Assembly (NCBI RefSeq): GCF_014218335.1
Contig: NZ_AP023367.1
Span: 4,025,501-4,089,500 of the forward strand
DNA: 64,000 nt
DNA from: Anaerocolumna cellulosilytica
GTDB lineage: Bacteria; Bacillota; Clostridia; Lachnospirales; Lachnospiraceae
Reading direction: 5' to 3'
This document shows positions 26,445 through 35,859 of this stretch, piece after piece. The stretch's first letter is position 1; each line of letters starts with the position of its first letter. The notes under the pieces are model-generated. The model was not told where the DNA came from and made no database searches. It worked only from the letters and a program-made list of their open reading frames with translations. The translations under genes and the position numbers were made by a program.

Positions 26445-29117
26445 TCATTTCTCACTTGTTCTGTTCTTATACCACAAAAAGATAAATAAGCACCAACCTG
26501 CTGCCGATATGACCGCTCCTGCTTTCAGATAAGGAGTTGTATAAATAAGTTCTATATTATAGGTCCCCTTATGAAGAGGCAAAGCCATATACATAATATT
26601 AGCAGGTAACAGCCTTTGTTCTTCGTGATTTACATAAGCCTTCCAGCCCTTACTATAGGGTATGGAAAAGTATAAAAGACTATCCTTTACTATATCTATC
26701 TTACCGGATACTGTGTTATTACCTAAGCGAACCTCTTTCAGTTGGTTTTGAAGCCTTTCCTGTACCATTTCCTTGTAAGTCCTGACTGGTACGGTGAACA
26801 CTTCCAGCTCTCCTAAGTGATAACGTCCGGGCTGGTTAAAAGATATTTCGCAATAATTCATTGCTGCACTAGAATATCCCAAATTAATAAGATAATCCTC
26901 TTTTCCAAAGTATGCATTATTTGTTTTATTTCTTATATGAATTGTCTTGGTAACACCTTTATCTCCTTTAACTTTAAGAGTAACTGCTAAAGCCTCCTGT
27001 TCATTAATATGGAAACCCTCCAGTCTTAAATAAGTCTCAGCATCAGCTACACCATTAAAATCTATCCGTAACTTTGCTCCCTTCTCCTTAACTATAAGAT
27101 AATCTCCCATTGGTTTTATCTGCCCCTCATACCTATAGTTTACCTTGTGTTCGGTAAATGAATAACCATCGGCTCCTAATCGTCCGGTTAAAGAATGAAG
27201 CGAAATTCCCACTGGTATTTCTTCTAAAACGCCCCCTCGAAGTTGAGCCTCCTGCTTTCGAATAGCAGAAAGCGCCTCATATCCCTCCCTCAGCATATAA
27301 GAGTCATAGGTGAATCCAAGGGATAATTGATTCTTGTTTTTATATAAATAATAAGTCTTATCCTCCGTTTTTAAAGATGATACATACTTGTAATCATAGG
27401 GTACGGATTTCTTTTTCGTTGTTACAAAATACTTAACCCCTGCAAGAGATGATACACTGACGCGAGCATCAAAATTATCAAATCGGTATGCTGCCCTTTG
27501 AGACGCCAACTCCAAACCCGACATATACTCTGTTACCCGTTTGTTCATTACACTATAGTAACCAGATACATCATAAAAATCCATTGTCAGCCCTTCATTC
27601 AAAAAGTGGTCACCATAAGTCTCCACCCGGTAAAAATCGTCGCTTGCAATAATTGGCAGCATACTTACTGCTGACGCTCCTATCCTAGAATCCACTTCTC
27701 TATACTTTACAAATTCACTGACATAGTCCCCATATCGGGAATCATTAACTAAAAAGCCATTGATAGATAGATTACAGCAGATGAGAATAAATAAAAATCC
27801 CTTTACCAGTTTTTTATTACCAGTTACCGATAACAGCACCAGACAAAGCACTGAAAGTACTAAAAAGATACAGGCAATAAGAATATAGACGGTTGGCCTT
27901 AGAATACCAACTATGGCATAAAGTACACTCTCTGTCACTATCAGTACTAACTCTCTTTTATTCATATTCTCTACTTCTTGAAAAGAGGCAGCAAATATAA
28001 AAGCTGCTAAAAAGCTATAAGCAAATTCCCATCGATTACTGATATAGGCAAAACCATTCATGGTATAACCAAAAGAAGGAAACATAAGTCCTGCTGTTAA
28101 TATAAGAAAAGACCATTTTAGCCCTCTATAGTTTTTTCTGGTAAAAATGATTGCCACTGCCGCCGGTATTACCGCCCCGTAGGTAAGTATCGTCCAATAA
28201 CCTCCCGTTGTATTGGCGGCTAAGAAAGACTGAACCAAAAGCCCATAATAATGAAAAGGATACAAAAAAAGATTCTGTTCATAGCCACTGTTCAGTCTTC
28301 CGTTATTTAAAAAAGCCCCACATACCGGAAGAAATATAAAAGCTGCCATAAGAACTCCAAGGATATAAAACAAAATGGCTTTCCTGGCAACCTTCAAGAA
28401 AGATTTATGAGCCAATGGCAGCATACTCTTCTTACTGTATTCATAAGACCGGAAGAGACCATAACCAAATACAAGAATAGTAAGCATATAGAAAAAGTAA
28501 AAATTACTGACTGCGCTGAGAAAAACCATAAGAGTAAAGAATCCTGGTTTATTTTTTTTCAATAACCTCTCAACTCCAACCAGTAATAACGGTAAATAAA
28601 TCATTGGGTTTATGAAAAAAGGATGCCTGACAGCAGAAAAAAACACATAGCCACAAAATACATACAACAAACTCCCAAGTAAAGCAGGATACCAGCATAT
28701 ATTTCTTACCTTGCAATACTTCATAAAACTAAGTCCTGATAGATATAAACGCAGCAAAATTAAAACAGTATACAACACTTCTATATTTTCCTTCGGTACA
28801 AAAACCGATAGTAGATTCAGCGGATCTCCTATGGCGTAGTAATGTAACGTAGTTATGGTATCAAACCCCATACCTATTTTAAAGTCCACCATTGGAAAAC
28901 CCTTTCCTTGAAATATACCTTTTAGTAGTTCACTAAAATACACTAAGGAAGGGTAATGCTGATTAATCCCATCATATTCCCACACCATTGATTTACTTTC
29001 CAGAATAAATGGAAGATATATCACGCTTATGAGCACCAGAAATACAGCTGAATATAGTAACACTAAGGTTAAACTACTTTTATATTTTGTTTTTACGGTC
29101 TGCATTAAATGTTCCAT
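26445..29117 (-). CDS. YfhO family GT-C-like membrane protein
   Basis: A protein of about 890 residues with roughly a dozen membrane segments in the first 480 residues, a large extracytoplasmic domain (about 480-860) and a final membrane helix. It matches the YfhO family (PF09586); the first loop holds EYDGINQHYPSLVYF with acidic residues as in GT-C enzymes. In Bacillus and Listeria YfhO-like proteins transfer sugars from a lipid carrier to lipoteichoic acid outside the membrane. ATG 29117 (MEHLMQ) is preceded by AGGGAG; the frame extends 15 codons further without a better site. Confidence 0.9.
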   Translation of the reverse strand: MEHLMQTVKTKYKSSLTLVLLYSAVFLVLISVIYLPFILESKSMVWEYDGINQHYPSLVYFSELLKGIFQGKGFPMVDFKIGMGFDTITTLHYYAIGDPLNLLSVFVPKENIEVLYTVLILLRLYLSGLSFMKYCKVRNICWYPALLGSLLYVFCGYVFFSAVRHPFFINPMIYLPLLLVGVERLLKKNKPGFFTLMVFLSAVSNFYFFYMLTILVFGYGLFRSYEYSKKSMLPLAHKSFLKVARKAILFYILGVLMAAFIFLPVCGAFLNNGRLNSGYEQNLFLYPFHYYGLLVQSFLAANTTGGYWTILTYGAVIPAAVAIIFTRKNYRGLKWSFLILTAGLMFPSFGYTMNGFAYISNRWEFAYSFLAAFIFAASFQEVENMNKRELVLIVTESVLYAIVGILRPTVYILIACIFLVLSVLCLVLLSVTGNKKLVKGFLFILICCNLSINGFLVNDSRYGDYVSEFVKYREVDSRIGASAVSMLPIIASDDFYRVETYGDHFLNEGLTMDFYDVSGYYSVMNKRVTEYMSGLELASQRAAYRFDNFDARVSVSSLAGVKYFVTTKKKSVPYDYKYVSSLKTEDKTYYLYKNKNQLSLGFTYDSYMLREGYEALSAIRKQEAQLRGGVLEEIPVGISLHSLTGRLGADGYSFTEHKVNYRYEGQIKPMGDYLIVKEKGAKLRIDFNGVADAETYLRLEGFHINEQEALAVTLKVKGDKGVTKTIHIRNKTNNAYFGKEDYLINLGYSSAAMNYCEISFNQPGRYHLGELEVFTVPVRTYKEMVQERLQNQLKEVRLGNNTVSGKIDIVKDSLLYFSIPYSKGWKAYVNHEEQRLLPANIMYMALPLHKGTYNIELIYTTPYLKAGAVISAAGWCLFIFLWYKNRTSEK

Positions 29118-29261
29118 TCGTCTACTCCCTGCAACAAAACTTTTACTTATTCCTACAAACATATAGAAAATCTACTAGTATTCACGCCTTTGTAACTCTA
29201 CTCTCGTTTATATGGAATTATTTTCAAAACTTAGAATGCCCTAAGTTTGAGAATAATTATA

Positions 29262-29291
29262 TTAGACACCCTAATTAATATGTGTTATAAT
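29262..29291 (+). promoter_or_regulatory. Promoter of the cyclophilin gene
   Basis: TTAGAC (29262-29267), 18 bases, TATAAT (29286-29291), with the start codon 40 bases downstream. Confidence 0.6.
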
Positions 29292-29330
29292 TGTCCAATG
29301 TAAACATTTGATTTCAGAAAGGATAAAAAA

Positions 29331-29855
29331 ATGGCAGAGAAAAATCCTATTGTTACAATAGAAATGGGAAATGGTGATATAATTAAAATTGAATTATATC
29401 CAGATATCGCACCAAATACAGTTAATAATTTCATTTCTTTAGTACAGAATAAGTTTTATGACGGTCTTATCTTTCACAGAGTTATCCGTGGATTTATGCT
29501 TCAGGGAGGAGATCCAGAAGGAACCGGAATGGGTGGCCCTGGTTACTCCATAAAAGGTGAATTCTCATACAATCAATTTGAAAACAATTTAAAACACACT
29601 GCCGGCGTTATTTCCATGGCAAGATCTCAAATGCCAAACTCAGCAGGTTCCCAATTTTTTATTATGCACAAAGATTCTCCTCACTTAGATGGCTCTTATG
29701 CAGCTTTTGGTAAAGTTACAGAGGGTCTTGATGTAGTAAATAAAATAGCTGAGGTTAAAACAGATTATTCCGACAAGCCGGAAACTCCTCAGGTAATGAA
29801 AACAGTAACTGTTGAATTATTTGGCGAAACATATAACGAACCGGAAAAAATGTAA
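29331..29855 (+). CDS. Cyclophilin-type peptidyl-prolyl cis-trans isomerase
   Basis: A 174-residue cytosolic cyclophilin. Active-site signatures: FHRVIRGFMLQGGDPEGTG (the conserved Arg and Gln), ISMARSQMPNSAGSQFFI and the closing HLDGSYAAFGKV. Length and lack of a signal peptide match the PpiB group, which aids folding of cytosolic proteins. The site AAAGGA stands seven bases before ATG 29331. It has its own promoter and terminator. Confidence 0.95.
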   Translation: MAEKNPIVTIEMGNGDIIKIELYPDIAPNTVNNFISLVQNKFYDGLIFHRVIRGFMLQGGDPEGTGMGGPGYSIKGEFSYNQFENNLKHTAGVISMARSQMPNSAGSQFFIMHKDSPHLDGSYAAFGKVTEGLDVVNKIAEVKTDYSDKPETPQVMKTVTVELFGETYNEPEKM

Positions 29856-29882
29856 TTAAAACCAAACAATTATAGGATCTTT

Positions 29883-29922
29883 GCGACATAGCTGCTAAAC
29901 CCTTGCACTTATGTCGCTTTTT
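29883..29922 (+). terminator. Intrinsic terminator after the cyclophilin gene
   Basis: GCGACATA (29883-29890) pairs with TATGTCGC (29910-29917), followed by TTTTTC. Confidence 0.85.
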
Positions 29923-29968
29923 CAATAACTGCTTATATTTAAATTAATAATAGAAAGGAATGCGCACT

Positions 29969-31762
29969 ATGATTAAAACAAGAATACAGCATCTACGTGC
30001 CTTACTGGCTGAAAATCAAATAGATGCTTATATTGTACCTACCTCTGATTTCCATGAATCCGAATACGTAGGAGAATATTTTAAAGCCAGAAAATATATG
30101 TCGGGCTTTACCGGGTCTGCCGGAACTTTAGTTGTTACAACGGAAGAAGCCGGTCTTTGGACGGACGGCAGATACTTTATTCAGGCCGCAAGGCAGCTAA
30201 GTGATACCGGCATTACCTTATTTAAAATGGGTGAAGAGGGTGTCCCTTCTATTGAGGAATTCTTAAAAGATAAGCTTCCAAAGAATGGCGTATTAGGTTT
30301 TGATGGACGTATTATTAATGCCAGATTCGGAAAAAATCTAATGCAAAAATTAGAAGCTAAGAACATATCCATTCAATATGAGAAAGATTTAGTCGATTTC
30401 ATCTGGACTGACCGCCCTGAATTGTCTAAAGAGCCAGCTTTTCTATTAGATATAAAATACTCCGGAAAAGCTTCCGCTGATAAACTATTGGCATTAAGAG
30501 ATGAAATGAAGAAAAAGGGAGCAACCGTTCATATTCTTACCACTCTGGATGACATTGCATGGTTATTTAATATCAGGGGTAATGATATCGCCTATAATCC
30601 AGTTGTACTCTCCTATGCTGTCATTACTCTTGATAAGGCTTATCTCTTCGTGGATGAGGACAAATTATCTGAGGATATTAAAACACAATTTACAACTGAT
30701 AAAATAGAAGTTAAGGATTATCTTGCTATTTATGATTTCGTAAAGGACATTTCATCTACTGAAATTATCCTGTTAGATTCAAAAAAAGTCAACTATGCAA
30801 TCTATAACAATCTGAAATCAGAAGTCAAAATTATCGATGAAGTCAATCCTACCGTTTTAGCCAAAGCCACTAAAAATCCGGTAGAAATTGAAAATTTGAG
30901 AAAAGCTCATATAAAAGATGGTGTAGCCGTTACAAAATTTATGTACTGGCTTAAAAATAATATCGGAAAAACTGAAATTACTGAAATATCTGCCAGTGAT
31001 TATCTGGAAGAACGTCGCAAGGAGCAGGAGGGTTTTATTGAATTAAGCTTTGATACCATCTGCGCTTATAATTCCAATGCCGCCATGATGCACTACTCTG
31101 CAAGTCCGGATAGTCATGCCGTGTTACAACCGGAGGGCCTATTGTTAGTAGATTCCGGTGGTCAGTATTATGAAGGTACCACTGATATTACCAGAACTGT
31201 GGTACTTGGTGAAATAAGTAATGAAGTAAAACGACATTTCACTGCTGTTTTACGCAGTATGTTAAATCTGGCTGATGCCCGTTTTTTACATGGGTGTATC
31301 GGACTTAATCTAGATATTCTGGCGAGAGGGCCTCTCTGGGAAATGAATCTGGATTATAAATGCGGAACTGGGCATGGCGTAGGTTATCTATTAAATGTCC
31401 ATGAAGCACCTAATGGTTTCCGATGGAGAAAGGTTCCGGAACGAGATGACGGCTGTGTACTGGAGGAGGGCATGGTAACTACCGACGAACCCGGTGTTTA
31501 TATCGAAGGCAGTCATGGTATCCGTACCGAAAATGAACTGGTGTGCCATCGTGGTGAAAAAAATGAATATGGTCAATTTATGTATTTTGAGCACATCACC
31601 TTTGCTCCCATAGACCTTGATGCAGTGGATACCAGCTATATGTCTAAGACCGAAATCAAGCGTTTAAATGATTACCACCAACAAGTATATGAAAAATTAT
31701 CTCCCTATCTGACCGCCGAAGAATGCCAGTGGCTGAAGGAGTACACAAGAGCTGTAGAATAA
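29969..31762 (+). CDS. pepP: Xaa-Pro aminopeptidase (M24B)
   Basis: A 597-residue cytosolic metalloprotease of the three-domain aminopeptidase P type: two creatinase-like N-terminal domains (about 1-310) and a C-terminal pita-bread domain. Metal ligands are in VDSGGQYYEGTTDITRT (two Asp), GTGHGVGYLLNVHE (His), and TDEPGVYIEG and GIRTENEL (two Glu). It removes N-terminal residues preceding proline. ATG 29969 has AAAGGA nine bases upstream; an ATG at 29960 touches that site. It is followed directly by the T-box promoter. Confidence 0.93.
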   Translation: MIKTRIQHLRALLAENQIDAYIVPTSDFHESEYVGEYFKARKYMSGFTGSAGTLVVTTEEAGLWTDGRYFIQAARQLSDTGITLFKMGEEGVPSIEEFLKDKLPKNGVLGFDGRIINARFGKNLMQKLEAKNISIQYEKDLVDFIWTDRPELSKEPAFLLDIKYSGKASADKLLALRDEMKKKGATVHILTTLDDIAWLFNIRGNDIAYNPVVLSYAVITLDKAYLFVDEDKLSEDIKTQFTTDKIEVKDYLAIYDFVKDISSTEIILLDSKKVNYAIYNNLKSEVKIIDEVNPTVLAKATKNPVEIENLRKAHIKDGVAVTKFMYWLKNNIGKTEITEISASDYLEERRKEQEGFIELSFDTICAYNSNAAMMHYSASPDSHAVLQPEGLLLVDSGGQYYEGTTDITRTVVLGEISNEVKRHFTAVLRSMLNLADARFLHGCIGLNLDILARGPLWEMNLDYKCGTGHGVGYLLNVHEAPNGFRWRKVPERDDGCVLEEGMVTTDEPGVYIEGSHGIRTENELVCHRGEKNEYGQFMYFEHITFAPIDLDAVDTSYMSKTEIKRLNDYHQQVYEKLSPYLTAEECQWLKEYTRAVE

Positions 31763-31771
31763 AAAATATCA

Positions 31772-31800
31772 TTGACAGTCCCAGCTTCTTCTGCTATACT
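31772..31800 (+). promoter_or_regulatory. Promoter of the T-box controlled transcript
   Basis: TTGACA (31772-31777), 17 bases, TATACT (31795-31800), directly ahead of the T-box leader. Confidence 0.85.
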
Positions 31801-31830
31801 CATATAAAATTCATAGTAAAACACTAGGAA

Positions 31831-32108
31831 TGAGAGAGTAAGCATTATGTAATCTTACAGAGAGCTTTTGGTGGTGAAAAAAAAGCAGATAAATTGTGCT
31901 GAAGATGGCTCAGGAGTGGCGCCCCAAACTGCTATGCATCAATACTGTATAGTACTTAGGCAGCGACAGGATTGCCTGTTATAGCAAGCGGGTATACGCA
32001 TTAAAAAATGCCGTACTCTCTGAGGTCTCGTATCGAAAGGTACAGATAAATTGAAGTGGTAACGCGGGCTTATACTCGTCTTCTGTTAAGGAAGACGAGT
32101 TTTTTATT
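31831..32108 (+). ncRNA. T-box riboswitch, probably tRNA-Met responsive
   Basis: Stem I closes with AGAGAGTA (31833-31840) and TACTCTCT (32014-32021). The T-box sequence AAGTGGTAACGCGGG is at 32054-32068, and the terminator ACTCGTCTTC...GAAGACGAGT with a T-run is at 32074-32106. The T-box carries UGGU, which pairs with a tRNA 3' end having discriminator A. The specifier region reads AAAAAATGCCG (32004-32013), containing both ATG (Met) and TGC (Cys); since tRNA-Cys has discriminator U and tRNA-Met has A, Met is favoured. Stem I is long (about 190 bases). It controls the cystathionine-type gene that follows. Confidence 0.9.
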
Positions 32109-32236
32109 TATATATAAACCTTGCTGTTGTAAAGCAATAAAGCAGATGCTTTCCTAACAATACATTACATTCTTACAACTCTTACTTATAACCCACTATG
32201 GATTCAACAGATAATGCAATTAAGGAGGAAACTATT

Positions 32237-33370
32237 ATGGATTTTAATACCCTCTGTATACATGGAGCAGAGAATAATACACACTCTACAGGAGCTATCA
32301 GTGTTCCCATCTACCAGTCAGCAACCTTTGCCCATCCCGGCGTAGGTCAAAGTTCCGGTTATGATTACTCCCGTTTACAAAACCCCACCAGGGAATATTT
32401 AGAAAAATGTGTTGCCGCTTTAGAAAGAGGGGTTGATGCGTTGGCATTTTCTACCGGAATGGCTGCAATCACCGCCTTTATGGAACTCTTTTCGATAGGA
32501 GACCACATTATTGCCTCCGGTGATTTATATGGAGGAACGGTAAGGCTTTTTGAAAATATTTCACGTAAAAACGGTTTAACCTTTGATTTTGTTGATACCT
32601 CGGATATAGAAGGTGTTAAAGCTCTAATCCGTCTTGAAACTAAAGCAATATTTGTCGAAACTCCTACCAATCCAATGATGCAGGTTACTGATATTAAAGC
32701 AGTTGCAGAGCTGGCTAAAGCACATAATCTACTAGTCGCTGTTGATAATACATTTCTTACTCCCTTCTATCAGCTTCCTTTAACTCTTGGTGCAGATATC
32801 GTTATTCACAGCGGAACGAAATATTTAAGCGGTCACAACGATACACTGGCCGGCTTTTTAGTAACAAATCGTGAAGATTTATCCGAAAAATTAAGATACA
32901 TTTATAAAACCACAGGAGCCTGTCTCTCTCCCTTTGACAGCTGGCTTTTAATCCGCGGAATTAAGACTCTTTCTCTGCGCATGGAACGACAACAGGAAAA
33001 TGCTCTAAAGATTGCTGAATGGCTTACAACGCAAGAAAAAGTAAGAAAAGTGTTTTATATCGGTTTAAAAAATCATCCCGGTTATGAAATTTCCACTAGG
33101 CAGGCTACCGGATTTGGCTCTATGATATCCTTTGAAGTAGACACTGAATCTACTGCAAAACAAATACTGGAAGGAATTCAGGTAATTTTGTATGCAGAAA
33201 GTCTTGGTGGTGTGGAAACACTGATTACTTATCCCATGCTACAAACTCATGCCGATGTACCGGAGGAAGAACGTCTGTCCAGAGGAATTAATAACTGCCT
33301 TCTGCGTATGTCTGTGGGCATTGAGAATGTAGATGATTTAATTGCTGACCTGAAACAGGCTTTACAATAA
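32237..33370 (+). CDS. Trans-sulfuration PLP enzyme (cystathionine synthase/lyase family)
   Basis: A 377-residue PLP-dependent enzyme of the Cys/Met metabolism family (PF01053). Visible: FNTLCIHGAEN start, YDYSRLQNPTREYLE, VAVDNTFLTPFYQ and the PLP-lysine motif IHSGTKYLSGHNDTLAG. It could be cystathionine gamma-synthase, gamma-lyase or O-acetylhomoserine sulfhydrylase; sequence alone does not decide. The T-box and the MalY-like gene downstream favour a methionine-forming role. ATG 32237 (MDFNTL) is preceded by AAGGAGG; the frame opens 13 codons earlier without a site. Confidence 0.9.
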   Translation: MDFNTLCIHGAENNTHSTGAISVPIYQSATFAHPGVGQSSGYDYSRLQNPTREYLEKCVAALERGVDALAFSTGMAAITAFMELFSIGDHIIASGDLYGGTVRLFENISRKNGLTFDFVDTSDIEGVKALIRLETKAIFVETPTNPMMQVTDIKAVAELAKAHNLLVAVDNTFLTPFYQLPLTLGADIVIHSGTKYLSGHNDTLAGFLVTNREDLSEKLRYIYKTTGACLSPFDSWLLIRGIKTLSLRMERQQENALKIAEWLTTQEKVRKVFYIGLKNHPGYEISTRQATGFGSMISFEVDTESTAKQILEGIQVILYAESLGGVETLITYPMLQTHADVPEEERLSRGINNCLLRMSVGIENVDDLIADLKQALQ

Positions 33371-33378
33371 TAAAACAA

Positions 33379-33518
33379 TAGGCAATTGTGAAACTGCTAT
33401 TTTATGCGTTGTAACAGTCAAAATCACCCAAACAGGTTCCGATGCAGTGGCAAGTCACCTTTATTTTGGTGATTTTGCCTAGTTCCAACCTATAGACCTG
33501 CCGATTCACAATCGCCTA
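33379..33518. repeat. Nested palindromic element of about 140 bases
   Basis: The outer arms TAGGCAATTGTGAA (33379-33392) and TTCACAATCGCCTA (33505-33518) match in 13 of 14 positions; the inner arms CAAAATCACC (33419-33428) and GGTGATTTTG (33468-33477) match exactly, and AGGTT/AACCT lie between. It fills the gap between two genes that may be cotranscribed and could fold into a branched structure. There is no U-run typical of a terminator. Confidence 0.6.
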
Positions 33519-33548
33519 TAAAGAAATAAAGACAAAAGGAGAACACAA

Positions 33549-34724
33549 ATGTCATTTGATTTTAATGAACTGATAGATAGAAAAAATACTAATTCTATAA
33601 AATATGATTTTGCGGCTGAACGTGGAAAGCCGACTGATGTAATTCCCCTGTGGGTTGCTGATATGGATTTTAAAACGGTACCTCAGGTAACAGAGGCACT
33701 GGTTGAAGCAAGCAGACATGGTATCTTTGGATATTCCGAAGTGAAAGATGAGTATTTTAACGTTTTAAAACAATGGTTTTCTACCCACTACCGTTGGAAT
33801 ATCGAAAGAAAATGGCTGGTAAAAACTCCCGGTGTGGTATATGCTATAGCCATGGCTGTACGTGCTTATACCAAAAAAGGGGATAGTATTTTGATTCAAA
33901 GACCTGTTTACTATCCTTTTTCTGAAACTATTTTATCCAATGGACGTAAGCTTATTAATAGTCCCCTGGTTTATGAGAACGGTACCTACCATATAGACTT
34001 TGAAGACTTTGAACAAAAAATAGCAGAAAACCAGGTGAGATTGTTTATATTATGTAACCCTCACAATCCAGTGGGTAAAGTATGGAACCGGGATGAATTG
34101 GAACGACTTGGAGATATCTGCTTAAAGCATAATGTATTAGTGGTATCTGATGAGATTCATGCAGATTTTATCTATCCGGGAAAAGAACACCTTCCTTTTG
34201 CAAACCTAAGAGAAGAATATAAGGCTATTACCATTACCTGTACTGCTCCCAGCAAAACCTTTAACCTTGCAGGATTACAAGTATCCAATGTGCTAATTCC
34301 AAATCCGGTGTTAAAGGCCGCCTTTAAAAGCGAGATAACAAAGAGTGGTTACAGTCAGCTGAATAATATGGGACTTATTGCCTGCAAAGCGGCTTATGAA
34401 TATGGTGAAGAATGGCTTATCGGATTAAAAGATTACTTATATGAGAATCTACAGTTTATAAAAGAATTTGTAAAGACAAATCTGCCTCAGCTTACCCTTG
34501 TTGAACCGGAAGGCACTTACCTGCTCTGGATTGATTTTACCGGTTTAGGTTTATCAGAAACTGATTTAGAAAAGTTAATCATAGATAAAGCTAAATTATG
34601 GTTGGATGCCGGAACCATGTTCGGTCCGGAAGGCCTTGGTTTTCAACGATTTAATATTGCATGCACTCGTAAAACGTTGGAACAGGCTTTCCATCAGTTA
34701 AAAGCTGCCATTGATTCAATATAG
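33549..34724 (+). CDS. MalY/PatB family aminotransferase-like cystathionine beta-lyase
   Basis: A 391-residue fold-type I PLP enzyme. Features: IPLWVADMDFKT near residue 35, IFGYSEV, LCNPHNPVGKVW, VVSDEIHADFIYPG and the PLP lysine in TAPSKTFNLAGLQVS. This set is typical of MalY/PatB C-S lyases, which cleave cystathionine to homocysteine; MalY of E. coli also affects maltose regulation. Its place behind the T-box controlled trans-sulfuration gene suggests the two give Cys-to-Met conversion. AAAGGAG precedes ATG 33549. Confidence 0.9.
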   Translation: MSFDFNELIDRKNTNSIKYDFAAERGKPTDVIPLWVADMDFKTVPQVTEALVEASRHGIFGYSEVKDEYFNVLKQWFSTHYRWNIERKWLVKTPGVVYAIAMAVRAYTKKGDSILIQRPVYYPFSETILSNGRKLINSPLVYENGTYHIDFEDFEQKIAENQVRLFILCNPHNPVGKVWNRDELERLGDICLKHNVLVVSDEIHADFIYPGKEHLPFANLREEYKAITITCTAPSKTFNLAGLQVSNVLIPNPVLKAAFKSEITKSGYSQLNNMGLIACKAAYEYGEEWLIGLKDYLYENLQFIKEFVKTNLPQLTLVEPEGTYLLWIDFTGLGLSETDLEKLIIDKAKLWLDAGTMFGPEGLGFQRFNIACTRKTLEQAFHQLKAAIDSI

Positions 34725-34766
34725 TATTCCTTTCAATTAGAGTCTGCCTTAATAGCAAAACAAAAA

Positions 34767-34871
34767 GATGTCTAAAAAGCCATAAATCTTCAAAAACATA
34801 CCAAATATAGTTTATGTGAAAAGACTTGCTGTATTTGGTATGTTTTGATTATAAATGGAATTTAAGACATC
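34767..34871. terminator. Large nested palindrome acting as bidirectional terminator
   Basis: The outer arms GATGTCT (34767-34773) and AGACATC (34865-34871), and the inner arms AAAACATACCAAATA (34793-34807) and its exact complement (34832-34846), lie between convergent genes. The inner stem ends in a T-run on both strands. The outer arms make it longer than a usual terminator, so it may also be a mobile palindrome. Confidence 0.7.
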
Positions 34872-34905
34872 CTTATTTTTCGCTGTAATGAAAATCCATC
34901 ATTGA

Positions 34906-35832
34906 TTACTTTCTTGTTAAAGCACCCATTATATCTTCACGCATATCTATAACCGCCTGTCTGGATGCATCGGCATAAGCAGTCGGTCCGAATTTCTCAT
35001 ATTGTGCTTGTTTATAAGCAGCAATAATGCCTCTGGATGAACTCACAATGGCACCAAGACCATCCTTGTTAAAGTAAGGAGCTAAATCTTCTGCCTTACC
35101 GCCCTGTGCGCCATAGCCAGGCACCAGTATATAGTTCTTTGGCATAATCTTACGTAGTGCTTTACCCATTTCAGGATACGTGGCTCCTACCACTGCTCCG
35201 ATGTAGCTATAGGAGTCTCCCAGATGCATTTCACCCCAGCTGGCTACCTTTTCACCAACTAACTCATAAAGAGGGCGTTCTCCCACCAACTGATCCTGGA
35301 ATTCCCCGCTGGAGGGATTGGAAGTCTTAACCAGTATAAATAAACCTTTCTTCTCTTCCTTGCATACGTTAATAAAAGGAACAATTCCATCGGAGCCTAA
35401 ATAAGGATTTACCGTTACAAAATCCTCATCAAATCCATAAAAGGATTTACCGCCTATAGTAACCTTACCCAGATGTCCTGTTGCATAAGCTTCAGAAGTT
35501 GAACCAATATCTCCTCTTTTTATATCACCGATTACTACCAAGTCTTTTTCCTTGCAGTACTCTACTGTCTTTTTAAAAGCAATCAGACCTTCAATACCAA
35601 ATTGTTCATACATGGCAATCTGCGGTTTCACAGCAGGAATCAAATCATAGGTAGCATCAATAATGGCTTTATTAAATTGCCAGATGGCTTCTGCTGCACC
35701 TAAAAGATTTTCTCCCTTTTCCCGAAAGGCTTTTTCCTTAACCTGCTCCGGTATATAAGAAAGCATAGGATCAAGGCCTATAACGATGGGTGCTTTATTT
35801 TTTTCAATTTTGCGTATCAGTTTGTTAATCAT
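34906..35832 (-). CDS. pyrF: Orotidine 5'-phosphate decarboxylase (type 2)
   Basis: Converts OMP to UMP, the last step of de novo UMP synthesis. About 308 residues, the longer type 2 form. Visible: IVIGLDPMLSYIP at the start and the catalytic Asp-Lys-Asp motif VVIGDIKRGDIGSTSEAYA, plus VPGYGAQGGKAED near the C-terminus. ATG 35832 (MINKLIRK) is preferred; ATG 35844 directly abuts the AAAGGGC site. It follows pyrC by 27 bases and shares its transcript. Confidence 0.94.
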   Translation of the reverse strand: MINKLIRKIEKNKAPIVIGLDPMLSYIPEQVKEKAFREKGENLLGAAEAIWQFNKAIIDATYDLIPAVKPQIAMYEQFGIEGLIAFKKTVEYCKEKDLVVIGDIKRGDIGSTSEAYATGHLGKVTIGGKSFYGFDEDFVTVNPYLGSDGIVPFINVCKEEKKGLFILVKTSNPSSGEFQDQLVGERPLYELVGEKVASWGEMHLGDSYSYIGAVVGATYPEMGKALRKIMPKNYILVPGYGAQGGKAEDLAPYFNKDGLGAIVSSSRGIIAAYKQAQYEKFGPTAYADASRQAVIDMREDIMGALTRK

Positions 35833-35859
35833 AAAAATAATCATGCCCTTTCTTTTGTT

